From NCBI RefSeq assembly GCF_014489075.1, contig NZ_JACTGR010000008.1, positions 86,217 through 150,216 of the forward strand: DNA of 64,000 nucleotides, given 5' to 3'. Position numbers and translations under genes: made by a program. The DNA is from Sphingomonas sp. JC676 (GTDB taxonomy: Bacteria > Pseudomonadota > Alphaproteobacteria > Sphingomonadales > Sphingomonadaceae). Below are positions 25,608 through 33,337 of the stretch, one piece after another. Within the stretch, counting starts at the first letter, position 1, and every line of letters starts with the position of its first letter. A model generated the notes under the pieces. The model saw only the letters and a program-made list of their open reading frames with translations, did no database searches and was not told the DNA's origin.

Positions 25608-26360
25608 TCAGTGCATGACCCAGCCGCCGTCGACATTGAGTGTCTGGCCGGTGATGAAGCCCGCGTCGTCGGACGCGAGGAAGGCGAGTGCCTTGGCGAT
25701 ATCGGCGGGCGTGCCGCGTCGCTTGACCGCCTGATGATCGAGCACGAAACGCGTATACCCCTCCGGATCGGGGTGGATCTTCTCGGCATCGGTGGGGAAG
25801 GCCCCGGGCGAGATGGCGTTGACGGTGATGCCGTCGCCGCCGAACTCGCGCGCCCAGGCGCGGGTGAGCCCGACCAGCGCGCCCTTGGAGGCGACATAGG
25901 GCGAGAGCAGGGCCCAGCCGCCATAGAATGTGACGCTCGCGATGTTGATGATCCGGCCCCATTGCCGGGCGCGCATGCCGGGAAGCGCCACCTGGACGGC
26001 GACGATGCCGGCGTCGACATTCACCTTCTGCACCGCCTGATGCTCTTCGATTGTATAGTCCTCGAAGGGCTTGGACGGGTAGATCGCGGCATTGTTGATG
26101 ACGACGTCATAGCCGCCGGTCCGCTCCGCGACCTGGACGATGTCGGCGCGGAAGCGGTCAAGATCCGAGAGGTCGGTCGCGAGCACAACGAGCCGCTCGC
26201 GCGCCTCGGGCGGCGCGGCGGCCTCGAGCGCCGCGATCTTGGTGGGATCGTTGTCCACCGCCACCACTCGCGCGCCGGCTTCGAGAAAGGCCAGCGTCGT
26301 CGGCAGGCCGAGCCCGCCCGCGGCGCCTGTATAGAGGATCGTGCGGCCGGTGATGCTCAC
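25608..26360 (-). CDS. Short-chain dehydrogenase/reductase
   Basis: A 250-residue classical SDR: TGAAGGLG cofactor loop, VDND after strand 2 (NAD preference), NNAA, serine in NIASVTF, and YVASK. The C terminus TGQTLNVDGGWVMH is typical of sugar or hydroxyacid dehydrogenases. The start is GTG 26360, whose GTGA overlaps the stop of the DUF4432 gene by four bases. A much longer frame upstream has no coding character. It belongs to the minus-strand operon; the substrate is not identifiable. Confidence 0.88.
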   Translation of the reverse strand: MSITGRTILYTGAAGGLGLPTTLAFLEAGARVVAVDNDPTKIAALEAAAPPEARERLVVLATDLSDLDRFRADIVQVAERTGGYDVVINNAAIYPSKPFEDYTIEEHQAVQKVNVDAGIVAVQVALPGMRARQWGRIINIASVTFYGGWALLSPYVASKGALVGLTRAWAREFGGDGITVNAISPGAFPTDAEKIHPDPEGYTRFVLDHQAVKRRGTPADIAKALAFLASDDAGFITGQTLNVDGGWVMH

Positions 26361-27547
26361 GCCCTGGCCTCCCGTCCAGTAATACGGGGATAATTGCCGC
26401 TGGGCGCGGGGAAATCCTCGTCCGGCTGGCCGCCGATCGCGCGGATGCGAGCCTCGGCGGCGGCGATCGTGTCGGCGCCGTCCAGCACTTGGAAGACCGT
26501 GTCGTAGCGGCGCTCCTCGCCGTGCTCGAGCCAGATCAGCTCGGCGCGCTGGCGGGCGAACTGCTTGCCGAGAACGTGGTTGGTCGAGGGCTCGATGCCC
26601 AGCGCGTACTGGCCGGCCTGCAGGTTCTGCCATTCATAGTGGCAGGGAAACTGGTTCTTGCGTGTCTCGACCAGCACCCCGAAGCCGAGCGCATCGTTGA
26701 CCAGCGCCACGGGCACGCGGCCATCGGCATCGGCGGCCATTTCGTGCTGCCAGACCTGCTCGTGAAAGCCGTGCTGCGGGCGCGGCAGGGTCCGGTAGCC
26801 GACGCCGCTCTTCGCGTAGTCCGGCCCGGCATGCGCGGCCCAGACGACGTCGCTGAGCGGCGCAAGGTAGCGCGAACCCTCGGCCAGTACCGGGTGGCCG
26901 ATATTGATGTGGTAGAGGAACATGTGCGGCGTGCGGTAGAAGCCGCGGTTGACGACCCGGTCGTGTAGGTGGATCTCGTCGGTGCCGATCTCGGCCTCGA
27001 TCCGGCGGACCAGGTGCAGGTCCTCGCCGAACACCGTCGATTGCTGGATTACGCCTTCGCACCACAGGAAGCAGCGGTCGCCCTCCCAGCGCTCGCCATA
27101 GCCGGTCAGGCGAGCCGGGATGGTGCCGATACGACCGTGCAGCGACGACGAAACCGTCTCGCGGGGCCCGTAGACATAATGGCTGGCATCGTCCTCATCC
27201 ATGAACAGGATATGGTCGAGCCCGCAGGTGACCATCAGGCCAGAGAAGGAGCGCAGCCAGGAGAGCCCGCCCTCGCCCTCATATTCGTGCAGGCCTGGAT
27301 GGCGAAAGCCGGCCGGGGAATGCCAGCCGATCGCGCGGCCGCGATGCTCGCAATCGGCGATGTCCATCGCGCGGTCGACGAGGACGGTGAAGCGCAAGCC
27401 GGTGCCTGTGCGGAACTCGAGCATGCGGACGCCGCGTTCGATCCCATCGCCGAGCGTCATAAGCCGGACACCCGCGAATTGCGACAGCGCGCCGGCATGC
27501 TCCGCGACCTCGCGCGCCGATATCGATCGGCCGAAAAGCTCGACCAT
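26357..27547 (-). CDS. DUF4432 aldose-1-epimerase-like protein
   Basis: A 396-residue protein of the DUF4432 family, which has the galactose-mutarotase beta-sandwich fold. Visible blocks are VLVDRAMDIADCEHRGRAIGW, LMVTCGLDH, HDRVVNRGFYRTPHMFLYHINIG and FPCHYEWQNLQAGQYALGIEP. The conserved histidines and acidic residues in these blocks would line a sugar pocket, as in epimerases. No reaction is assigned to the family. The gene lies between the glycerate kinase and SDR genes of the operon, and the 75-bp gap before it contains an operator-like dyad. Confidence 0.8.
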   Translation of the reverse strand: MVELFGRSISAREVAEHAGALSQFAGVRLMTLGDGIERGVRMLEFRTGTGLRFTVLVDRAMDIADCEHRGRAIGWHSPAGFRHPGLHEYEGEGGLSWLRSFSGLMVTCGLDHILFMDEDDASHYVYGPRETVSSSLHGRIGTIPARLTGYGERWEGDRCFLWCEGVIQQSTVFGEDLHLVRRIEAEIGTDEIHLHDRVVNRGFYRTPHMFLYHINIGHPVLAEGSRYLAPLSDVVWAAHAGPDYAKSGVGYRTLPRPQHGFHEQVWQHEMAADADGRVPVALVNDALGFGVLVETRKNQFPCHYEWQNLQAGQYALGIEPSTNHVLGKQFARQRAELIWLEHGEERRYDTVFQVLDGADTIAAAEARIRAIGGQPDEDFPAPSGNYPRITGREARA

Positions 27548-27611
27548 GTCCTCTTCCTCCGTTTGAACGGCAGCCTGCGGCCTATTGCCTACTCAAATAG
27601 ATCAGAAGCCG

Positions 27612-27629
27612 CAACAGAGATATCAGATG
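27612..27629. promoter_or_regulatory. TGATAT operator-like site before DUF4432 gene
   Basis: On the minus strand the sequence reads CATCTGATATCTCTGTTG and shares ATCTGATAT with the perfect palindrome at 18347. It overlaps the last codons of the glycerate kinase gene and could drive or block an internal promoter of the operon. Confidence 0.45.
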
Positions 27630-28456
27630 TAGGCGGCGTGCTTGGCCCTGATTACGGCGCGTTTCTCGTCCAGGGTGATTACAAGATCCGCGCGCCGCGG
27701 CATCTCGTCGAGGATGTGACGGGTCAGGCGCTCATAATGCTGGATGAAGGTGTGGATCTCGGCATCGCTCATCCCGGCCCAAACCCCGTTTCCGGTTTCG
27801 CGCCGCAGACCCTCCTCCTGTTCTGTGCGCCAGGCGCCGACCACCTCGAACCCGGGCGCCTCCAGCAGAACGAGCCGGTCGAGGCGTGCGAACAATCGCT
27901 GGTAGGGGCCGGCGAGCTGATCGTTGACGAAGCGGCGCCAGCTGCCCGAGCGATCCTGTTCCGCTTCGAGTGCATTCACCGGCTCGGCCAATGCCGCGTC
28001 GGATTGGGGGCGCGCGCCGACGCACCAGCCCTCGAACAGGATGACCTGAACGCCGGCCGGCGCGACTTGCCATTGCGCGGTCGTGGCGCGCTCGTCTCGT
28101 GTTTTGTCGAAGCACGGGAGCCGCACCGGCTCTCCCGATTGCAGCAGGTCGAGCATCGTCATGGCAAGCGCCACGTCATGCGTGCCGGGCACGCCGCGGG
28201 TGCGCAAGAGCGAATGCACGGCCTCGCCGAGCGCGGTCCGCTCCGCCGACGTCAGGTAGAAATCATCGAGCGACAGTGCCACCGAACGGATGCCGTCGGC
28301 GGTCAAGGCTGCATGCACCTGTGCCGCCGCCGTGCTCTTGCCGCTTCCCTGCGCTCCGCACAGGCCGATGACGATCGGCCGTCCGTCCCCGCGCGCCAAG
28401 GCGTCGCGGATGTCCCGTTCGATGATCCTTGCGGCCGATGGAAGTTCAGGCGACAC
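27623..28456 (-). CDS. D-glycerate 3-kinase-type P-loop kinase
   Basis: About 277 residues. The P-loop is GLCGAQGSGKS (about residues 30-40), then LSLDDFYLT, FDKTRDERA, and VILFEGWCVGA, the last a hallmark of the GlyK/phosphoribulokinase-like family. It phosphorylates D-glycerate to 3-phosphoglycerate. The start is taken as GTG 28456, which overlaps the preceding dehydrogenase stop; no in-frame ATG fits. With the adjacent hydroxypyruvate/glyoxylate reductase it forms a two-step path from a three-carbon keto acid to glycolysis, presumably for a fragment produced from the glycan's sugars. Confidence 0.83.
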   Translation of the reverse strand: MSPELPSAARIIERDIRDALARGDGRPIVIGLCGAQGSGKSTAAAQVHAALTADGIRSVALSLDDFYLTSAERTALGEAVHSLLRTRGVPGTHDVALAMTMLDLLQSGEPVRLPCFDKTRDERATTAQWQVAPAGVQVILFEGWCVGARPQSDAALAEPVNALEAEQDRSGSWRRFVNDQLAGPYQRLFARLDRLVLLEAPGFEVVGAWRTEQEEGLRRETGNGVWAGMSDAEIHTFIQHYERLTRHILDEMPRRADLVITLDEKRAVIRAKHAAYI

Positions 28457-29417
28457 GATCGCGCGGCTCTCTGCTGTCGAAATAGGCTTCAAGATTGGCG
28501 GCAGCGCGCATGCCCATTGCGACGCGGGTCTCGATGGTGGCGCTGCCGAGATGGGGCAGCAGCACCGCATTCTCCAGCTGGAGGAGGGCAGGGTGCACCT
28601 GCGGCTCCTTCTCGTAGACGTCGAGGCCGGCAGCGGCGATGCGCCGCTCTGCCAGGGCCTCTGCCAGTGCCGCCTCGTCGACCACGGTCCCGCGCGCGGT
28701 ATTCACCAGGATCGCGCTGGGCTTCATGCGGGCGAGCAGTGCGGCGTCGATCAAATGCCGCGTTTCGGCGCCGCCCGGCGTGTGGAGCGACAGAATGTCC
28801 GCCTCGCCCGCAAGCGCTTCCAGGCTGGGCACGTAGCGCGCGTCGAGCTTCGCCTCGATCTCGGCGGGTGCGCGGCTCCGGCTGTAATAGGCGATCTTCA
28901 TGCCAAAGCCCGCACGGGCGCGCTCGGCGGTCGTCTGCGCGATCCGCCCGAAGCCGACCAGCCCCAGAGTCTTGCCGACGATGCTCTGGCCGATCATGTG
29001 GGTCGGCGCCCAGCCGCTCCATTCGCCCGCGCGCACCTCGCGCTCGCCCTCGCCGCCCCGCCGCGCGGCCATCAGCATCAGCAGGATCGCCAGCTCCGCG
29101 GTCGCTTCGGTCAGCACGTCGGGCGTGTTGGTGACGACGATGCCCGCCGCCCGCGCCGCCGCCAGATCGACATGATCCACACCCGCGCCGAAATTGGCGA
29201 TGATGCGGACTTTCGCGTCCGCAACGCCCAGGATTTCCGCATTCAGTCGGTCGGTGATCGTCGGGCAGAGCGCGTCATAGTCGCGCATTGTCCGGGCGAG
29301 TTGATTCGGTTCGAGCGGCCTATCGTCCGGACTGAAGGTCGCATCGAAATGCGCCGCAAGATGCTGCTCGACTGCGTCGGGCAGGCGGCGCGTGACGAGC
29401 ACGCGGGGAAGAGCCAT
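28446..29417 (-). CDS. D-2-hydroxyacid dehydrogenase (glyoxylate/hydroxypyruvate reductase-like)
   Basis: A 323-residue member of the D-isomer-specific 2-hydroxyacid dehydrogenase family. The nucleotide-binding GLVGFGRIAQTTAERA, catalytic Arg in VNTARGTVVDE, Glu in GLDVYEKEPQ and His in LLPHLGSAT are all in place. IIANFGAGVDHVDL is typical of the glyoxylate/hydroxypyruvate reductase branch. It starts at ATG 29417, 10 bp after the GH28 gene. It probably supplies D-glycerate to the kinase encoded next, with which it overlaps by 11 bp. Confidence 0.88.
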   Translation of the reverse strand: MALPRVLVTRRLPDAVEQHLAAHFDATFSPDDRPLEPNQLARTMRDYDALCPTITDRLNAEILGVADAKVRIIANFGAGVDHVDLAAARAAGIVVTNTPDVLTEATAELAILLMLMAARRGGEGEREVRAGEWSGWAPTHMIGQSIVGKTLGLVGFGRIAQTTAERARAGFGMKIAYYSRSRAPAEIEAKLDARYVPSLEALAGEADILSLHTPGGAETRHLIDAALLARMKPSAILVNTARGTVVDEAALAEALAERRIAAAGLDVYEKEPQVHPALLQLENAVLLPHLGSATIETRVAMGMRAAANLEAYFDSREPRDRVA

Positions 29418-29427
29418 GTGCCTCGTC

Positions 29428-31065
29428 CTATTCGAAGCTGCGGATGTCGCCGGCGGTGATGTCGCTGCTGCCCCGCGCGTCGATCGCGGTCGCGCGTGGG
29501 CGCTGCGAGACGATGCCCTCGATGATCGCGCCGCGCACATCGTCGAGCACGATCGTCGGGCGGGCGTCGGGCGCATCGGTCCGGAAGGTCATTTCGCGCA
29601 GGATCAGCCGGCGCGCATGCCGCGCGAAGAAGCCATGCGCGGGAAGCGTACCCATGAAGCTCACCTCGAGACTGCTCACGCGGCGGTCCTCGGGAACCCG
29701 AGCGGCATCCTCGGCGGTGCCGCCGCCGCGATGGGTGACATCGATATTGGTGAAGCTGACATCCTCGATCGGTCCATCGACGATCCCCGCGACGCCGCAC
29801 GGATAGCGCGGATCGGCGCCCGAGACGTTGATGTCGCTGAACTTCACGCGCCGACACTTGCCGACCGTGGTGCCCGCCGGGGCGCGCAGCCGCGCGGCCT
29901 GGTGGATGAACAACGGATGGTTGACCGGATTGCGCATCGTGATGTCGGAGACGATCACATCCTCCAGCGTCCCCCCGTCGACCACCCCCATCAGGATGCC
30001 ACGGCTGTTCTCGCAGGTGCAGTTGGTGATCTGGATGTTGCGGAAGCCGCCATTGCTCTCGGTGCCGAGCTTGATGCGGCCCAGCGGCCCGACGCTGTCG
30101 ACGCTGTTATAGTCCGATTTGCGATAGGTGCCGTCGAGCAGCGACCCCATCACATAGCCCATCGTCTTGCAGCCGATGACGGTGACGTCCTCGCAGATCA
30201 CCTTGCGATCGAGCGCGTAACTGCTCTTGAGGACGATCGCATCGTCCTTGGGCGCGTTCACGACACAGTTCGAGACCCGGACGTCGCGGCAGCAATCGAT
30301 ATCTATTCCGTCGCGATCGGTGTCGATCGTGAGATTGTCGATAGTCATGTTGGTCACGCCATGCGCGATCACGCAGAAATGGCCGCCCTGCAGCACGATG
30401 AAGTCGCGCAGCACCACATTGCGGCAGTTGCGCAGGCCGATCGACTTGTTGGCGCGGCCGATCACGGCGCGTTCCTTGGGATCGCGCAGCCGCGCCTCGC
30501 GCGGGGTGATGCCGAGCTCCTTCGGCGATTTCCAATCCGGCTTGTTGTGCCAGCGGTCGCCGGGCCCGTCGCGATTGAGGCCCAGACCATGGATCATGCC
30601 GCGGCCGACGATCGCGATGTTGCTGACGCCGTCGCCATAAATCAGGCTGTTATGGACATGAGTGATTCCGAAATCCTGGAACTGCTCCTCCATGTCATTC
30701 TCGGGCTCGTCATAAGCGCCCTTGTGCACCGCCGGGTCGGCGGCTTCGATCACGGCGCCCGCCGACAGCACGATCGTGACATTGTTCCTGAGCCGGATCG
30801 AGAAGCACAGATAGCGTCCCGGCGGCACGACGACGGTGCCGCCGCCGGCTTTGGTCGCGGCTTCGATCGCGCGGTTGATCGCATTGCTGTCGATCGCCTT
30901 TCCATCGCCCTTGGCGCCGTAACCCCGCACGTCGTAAAACGCGCCAAGCATGCGCGCGGTCTGGGCCAGCGCCGGTTGCGCGAGCAGCGCAGCCCCCAGG
31001 CCGATCACGGCGCCACGGCGGCTCAGCTCGGCTTCGGCCAGCAATCGCGTTGGCGCGCCGTTCAT
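29428..31065 (-). CDS. GH28-related beta-helix glycosidase (rhamnogalacturonase-like), Tat signal
   Basis: A 545-residue right-handed beta-helix protein. The N terminus carries a twin-arginine motif (LSRRGAVIGLGAALLAQ) and the typical start YDVRGYGAKGDGKAID. GH28-like active-site segments are DRDGIDIDCCRDV, APKDDAIVLKSS (paired aspartates) and GRIKLGTESNGG. The GHG motif of classical polygalacturonases is replaced by MGYVMGS, as in divergent rhamnogalacturonan-active members. The most likely activity is exo-cleavage within a pectic backbone or side chain. Its ATG overlaps the stop of the upstream beta-helix gene (ATGA). Confidence 0.82.
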   Translation of the reverse strand: MNGAPTRLLAEAELSRRGAVIGLGAALLAQPALAQTARMLGAFYDVRGYGAKGDGKAIDSNAINRAIEAATKAGGGTVVVPPGRYLCFSIRLRNNVTIVLSAGAVIEAADPAVHKGAYDEPENDMEEQFQDFGITHVHNSLIYGDGVSNIAIVGRGMIHGLGLNRDGPGDRWHNKPDWKSPKELGITPREARLRDPKERAVIGRANKSIGLRNCRNVVLRDFIVLQGGHFCVIAHGVTNMTIDNLTIDTDRDGIDIDCCRDVRVSNCVVNAPKDDAIVLKSSYALDRKVICEDVTVIGCKTMGYVMGSLLDGTYRKSDYNSVDSVGPLGRIKLGTESNGGFRNIQITNCTCENSRGILMGVVDGGTLEDVIVSDITMRNPVNHPLFIHQAARLRAPAGTTVGKCRRVKFSDINVSGADPRYPCGVAGIVDGPIEDVSFTNIDVTHRGGGTAEDAARVPEDRRVSSLEVSFMGTLPAHGFFARHARRLILREMTFRTDAPDARPTIVLDDVRGAIIEGIVSQRPRATAIDARGSSDITAGDIRSFE

Positions 31066-33098
31066 TTCACCGCTCCGGTCGCCGGATCATAGCTCGGGGT
31101 CCCCGCCTTGGGCTCGATCCCTGAGGCGTCCATCACCTTGCGCGCCTCGGCGGGCCAGGCGGTGCCCTTCACCAAGTGATCGTCGACGATCAGATTGTTC
31201 TGATAGGCATCCCACATCCCGCCGATCTCGGTGGTGTTGTGCCAGTTGCCGGTGGCGGTGTTGTCGGGGCTGATCCGCTCGGGGAAGGAGCCGCGCACCG
31301 TGTTGACGTTGAGCCATTTGGCCGCGCCGTCGACCACGTTGTTGCGCACGGTCACGTAGCGCGAACCCTCGTCGAGATAGAGCGCGATCTTCTTGGGGAT
31401 GTCATAGACGTAATTCTCGGCGATCACCGTGCCCGGGCTGGCGGATAGGTTGTAGATCGCGCCGCCATCCTCGAAATGCTGCTTGGCGTCGTGGATGCGG
31501 TTATAGGCGACGATCACGTCGCGATGCGTCGTCGGCTCGTGATAGACGAGGTTGGGCGCATAGTCGTAATAGCCGCGCTGGCGCGTGCGGTACGAAGGAT
31601 TACCTCCAGGGTCGTTCAATCCCCAGCCCCAGCCGATATCGATGCCGTCATAAGGCGCGTCCGAAATGTCGTTGTGCAGGATCAGCGCGCGGTCGACATA
31701 GGTGCTGAGCACCGCGCTGTTGTCGCGGTAATCCTGGCTGACCTTCGAGATGCGGTTGTTGCGGATCATCACCTGCCGATTGGTCTGGCCTTCGCTTGCG
31801 GGATGATGCGCTTCGCGCCGCACGCCGCCTACGAGGATTGCGCCGGCAGCTATATCGGTGAAGACGTTGCCTGAGACCTCGATTGCCTGGGCGCCGTAGC
31901 CGGTGCCGCTGGCGTTCGCGTCGGGGTTGTTGCCGATACCGAGAGCGACCTGGCCGAGATGGGCGAACACATTATGCTCGAACTTGATCCGCTGTGCGGC
32001 GGACACCTGGATCGCGGCGGGGATTTGTGACCATTCGTTGCGCCGCATTTCGAACCCGGGACAACCCCAGGAGCAGCTCTTGAGAGCATCGACCGGTCGG
32101 CTGCGCGACACGCCGGCGAGGAACGCACCGCTCTGCTGATTGGCATAGCCCTCGCGGGTCGAAGGCCCCATCCAGCTGGTGTGGGAGAAGCGAAAGCCGC
32201 TGAAGCTGATGTCTCGGACCGGGCGGTCGTAGCTGCCGCTGATCGAGATCAGATAAGGCAGGCGGGGCAGCTCGACGCGGACCTTGGCCATGTCGGTGCC
32301 GGGCCGGGGGCGGTAATAGAGCTTGCCCGCCGCGGGATCGAGATACCATTGGTCGGGCTGGGTCAGGAAGGCGAGCGAATTGACCAGATAGAGGTGCGCG
32401 AATTCGGGCCCGTAGGGCTTGTTCAGCGTGTCATAGCCCCAATTGTTGTTGTCCCAAGCCGGCTGCTGCATGATTAGCCGCCGGCCCTCGATCCGCTCGA
32501 CCGGCGCGAAGCGGTCAGTGAAGTAGCCCAGACCTTCCACCTCCACGCGGCGCTGATCGGGCAGCTTGGCGAGGTAGTCGTATGCGGGATCGTTGATCTC
32601 CAGCGCGGCGTCGGTGAAGGTCACTGCCGAGCGCGGAATCTCGATAGCCGCGCGCTTGGCAAGGCGTCCGTCCACCCAGAGCTGGCGGGAGTCCACGCCC
32701 TTGGGTACCGAGGCGACGTAAAGGTTGCGGGCGCGGTCGGCGAGCGTCCAGCCATCGACGGCAACGCCGCCGGATATCACCGGGTGGGCATTGTCGGCAG
32801 CCTTCCACGTGACGCTGTGTCCGTTCAGGCCCCCGTCCATCGCTGTGAGCACAAGCGGAGCATCAAGCCGATAAACGCCATCCATCACGGTCACGACCAC
32901 GTCGTGGTCCTGGTTGGCGCTCCGCAGTGCGGCCTGCGCCCGCTTTAGCGTTCGGAAGGGCTTGTCCTGGGTACCAGGCGCTCTGTCATCGCCACTGAGC
33001 GAAACGAAATAACTGGTCGTCGCGTGCTCCTGCGCCAGAGCCGCGCCGGACGGGGCGCTCGCACATAAGACGATCGCAATACAGAGCCTCATACCCAT
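31062..33098 (-). CDS. Secreted right-handed beta-helix glycosidase, GH141-like
   Basis: A 678-residue secreted protein with a short Sec signal (LCIAIVLCASAPSGAALAQ). It starts with YFVSLSGDDRAPGTQDKPF, a common opening of long parallel beta-helix hydrolases, and continues with repeated helix turns (VSGNVFTDIAAGAILVGG, LILHNDISDAPYDGIDIG, IAENYVYDIPKKIALYLDEG). Size and layout match GH141 (alpha-L-fucosidase/xylanase) and the neighbouring GH120 group. I favour GH141 because of the L-fucose pathway alongside, but this is inference. It is the first gene of the nine-gene minus-strand operon, with GAGGAG before ATG 33098 and an operator dyad 32 bp upstream. Confidence 0.75.
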   Translation of the reverse strand: MGMRLCIAIVLCASAPSGAALAQEHATTSYFVSLSGDDRAPGTQDKPFRTLKRAQAALRSANQDHDVVVTVMDGVYRLDAPLVLTAMDGGLNGHSVTWKAADNAHPVISGGVAVDGWTLADRARNLYVASVPKGVDSRQLWVDGRLAKRAAIEIPRSAVTFTDAALEINDPAYDYLAKLPDQRRVEVEGLGYFTDRFAPVERIEGRRLIMQQPAWDNNNWGYDTLNKPYGPEFAHLYLVNSLAFLTQPDQWYLDPAAGKLYYRPRPGTDMAKVRVELPRLPYLISISGSYDRPVRDISFSGFRFSHTSWMGPSTREGYANQQSGAFLAGVSRSRPVDALKSCSWGCPGFEMRRNEWSQIPAAIQVSAAQRIKFEHNVFAHLGQVALGIGNNPDANASGTGYGAQAIEVSGNVFTDIAAGAILVGGVRREAHHPASEGQTNRQVMIRNNRISKVSQDYRDNSAVLSTYVDRALILHNDISDAPYDGIDIGWGWGLNDPGGNPSYRTRQRGYYDYAPNLVYHEPTTHRDVIVAYNRIHDAKQHFEDGGAIYNLSASPGTVIAENYVYDIPKKIALYLDEGSRYVTVRNNVVDGAAKWLNVNTVRGSFPERISPDNTATGNWHNTTEIGGMWDAYQNNLIVDDHLVKGTAWPAEARKVMDASGIEPKAGTPSYDPATGAVK

Positions 33099-33129
33099 CC
33101 CACTCCTCAGCCGATCGCCGACTTTCGCC

Positions 33130-33147
33130 TATCTGATATAACAGTAG
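33130..33147. promoter_or_regulatory. TGATAT operator-like site before the nine-gene operon
   Basis: TATCTGATATAACAGTAG matches the palindrome at 18347-18364 in 14 of 18 positions and lies 32 bp before the first operon gene. GTATCATAGATATG follows directly and may be a second half-site. The rest of the 239-bp gap shows no gene. Confidence 0.55.
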
Positions 33148-33337
33148 GTATCATAGATATGTCAATTCCGATGTTCTCAGAGCGGATGGGCGCAATCTCG
33201 CCGGCAAGGATCGCGCCAAAAGGCCGTCCGAGTACCGGATACGGCTCAAGGGACGTAGTCTTGGAGCAGGTGTGGGGCTGGTCGGCGGGTTAGCGAGAGG
33301 GTGGACATCGCAGGCCGCGCACGCGCCGCCGCGTCGC

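Noticed and set aside
26969..29134. A 721-codon plus-strand frame opposite the DUF4432, kinase and dehydrogenase genes
   Set aside because: It spans three well-supported minus-strand genes and has no recognisable domain. Long open shadows are expected at this GC content.
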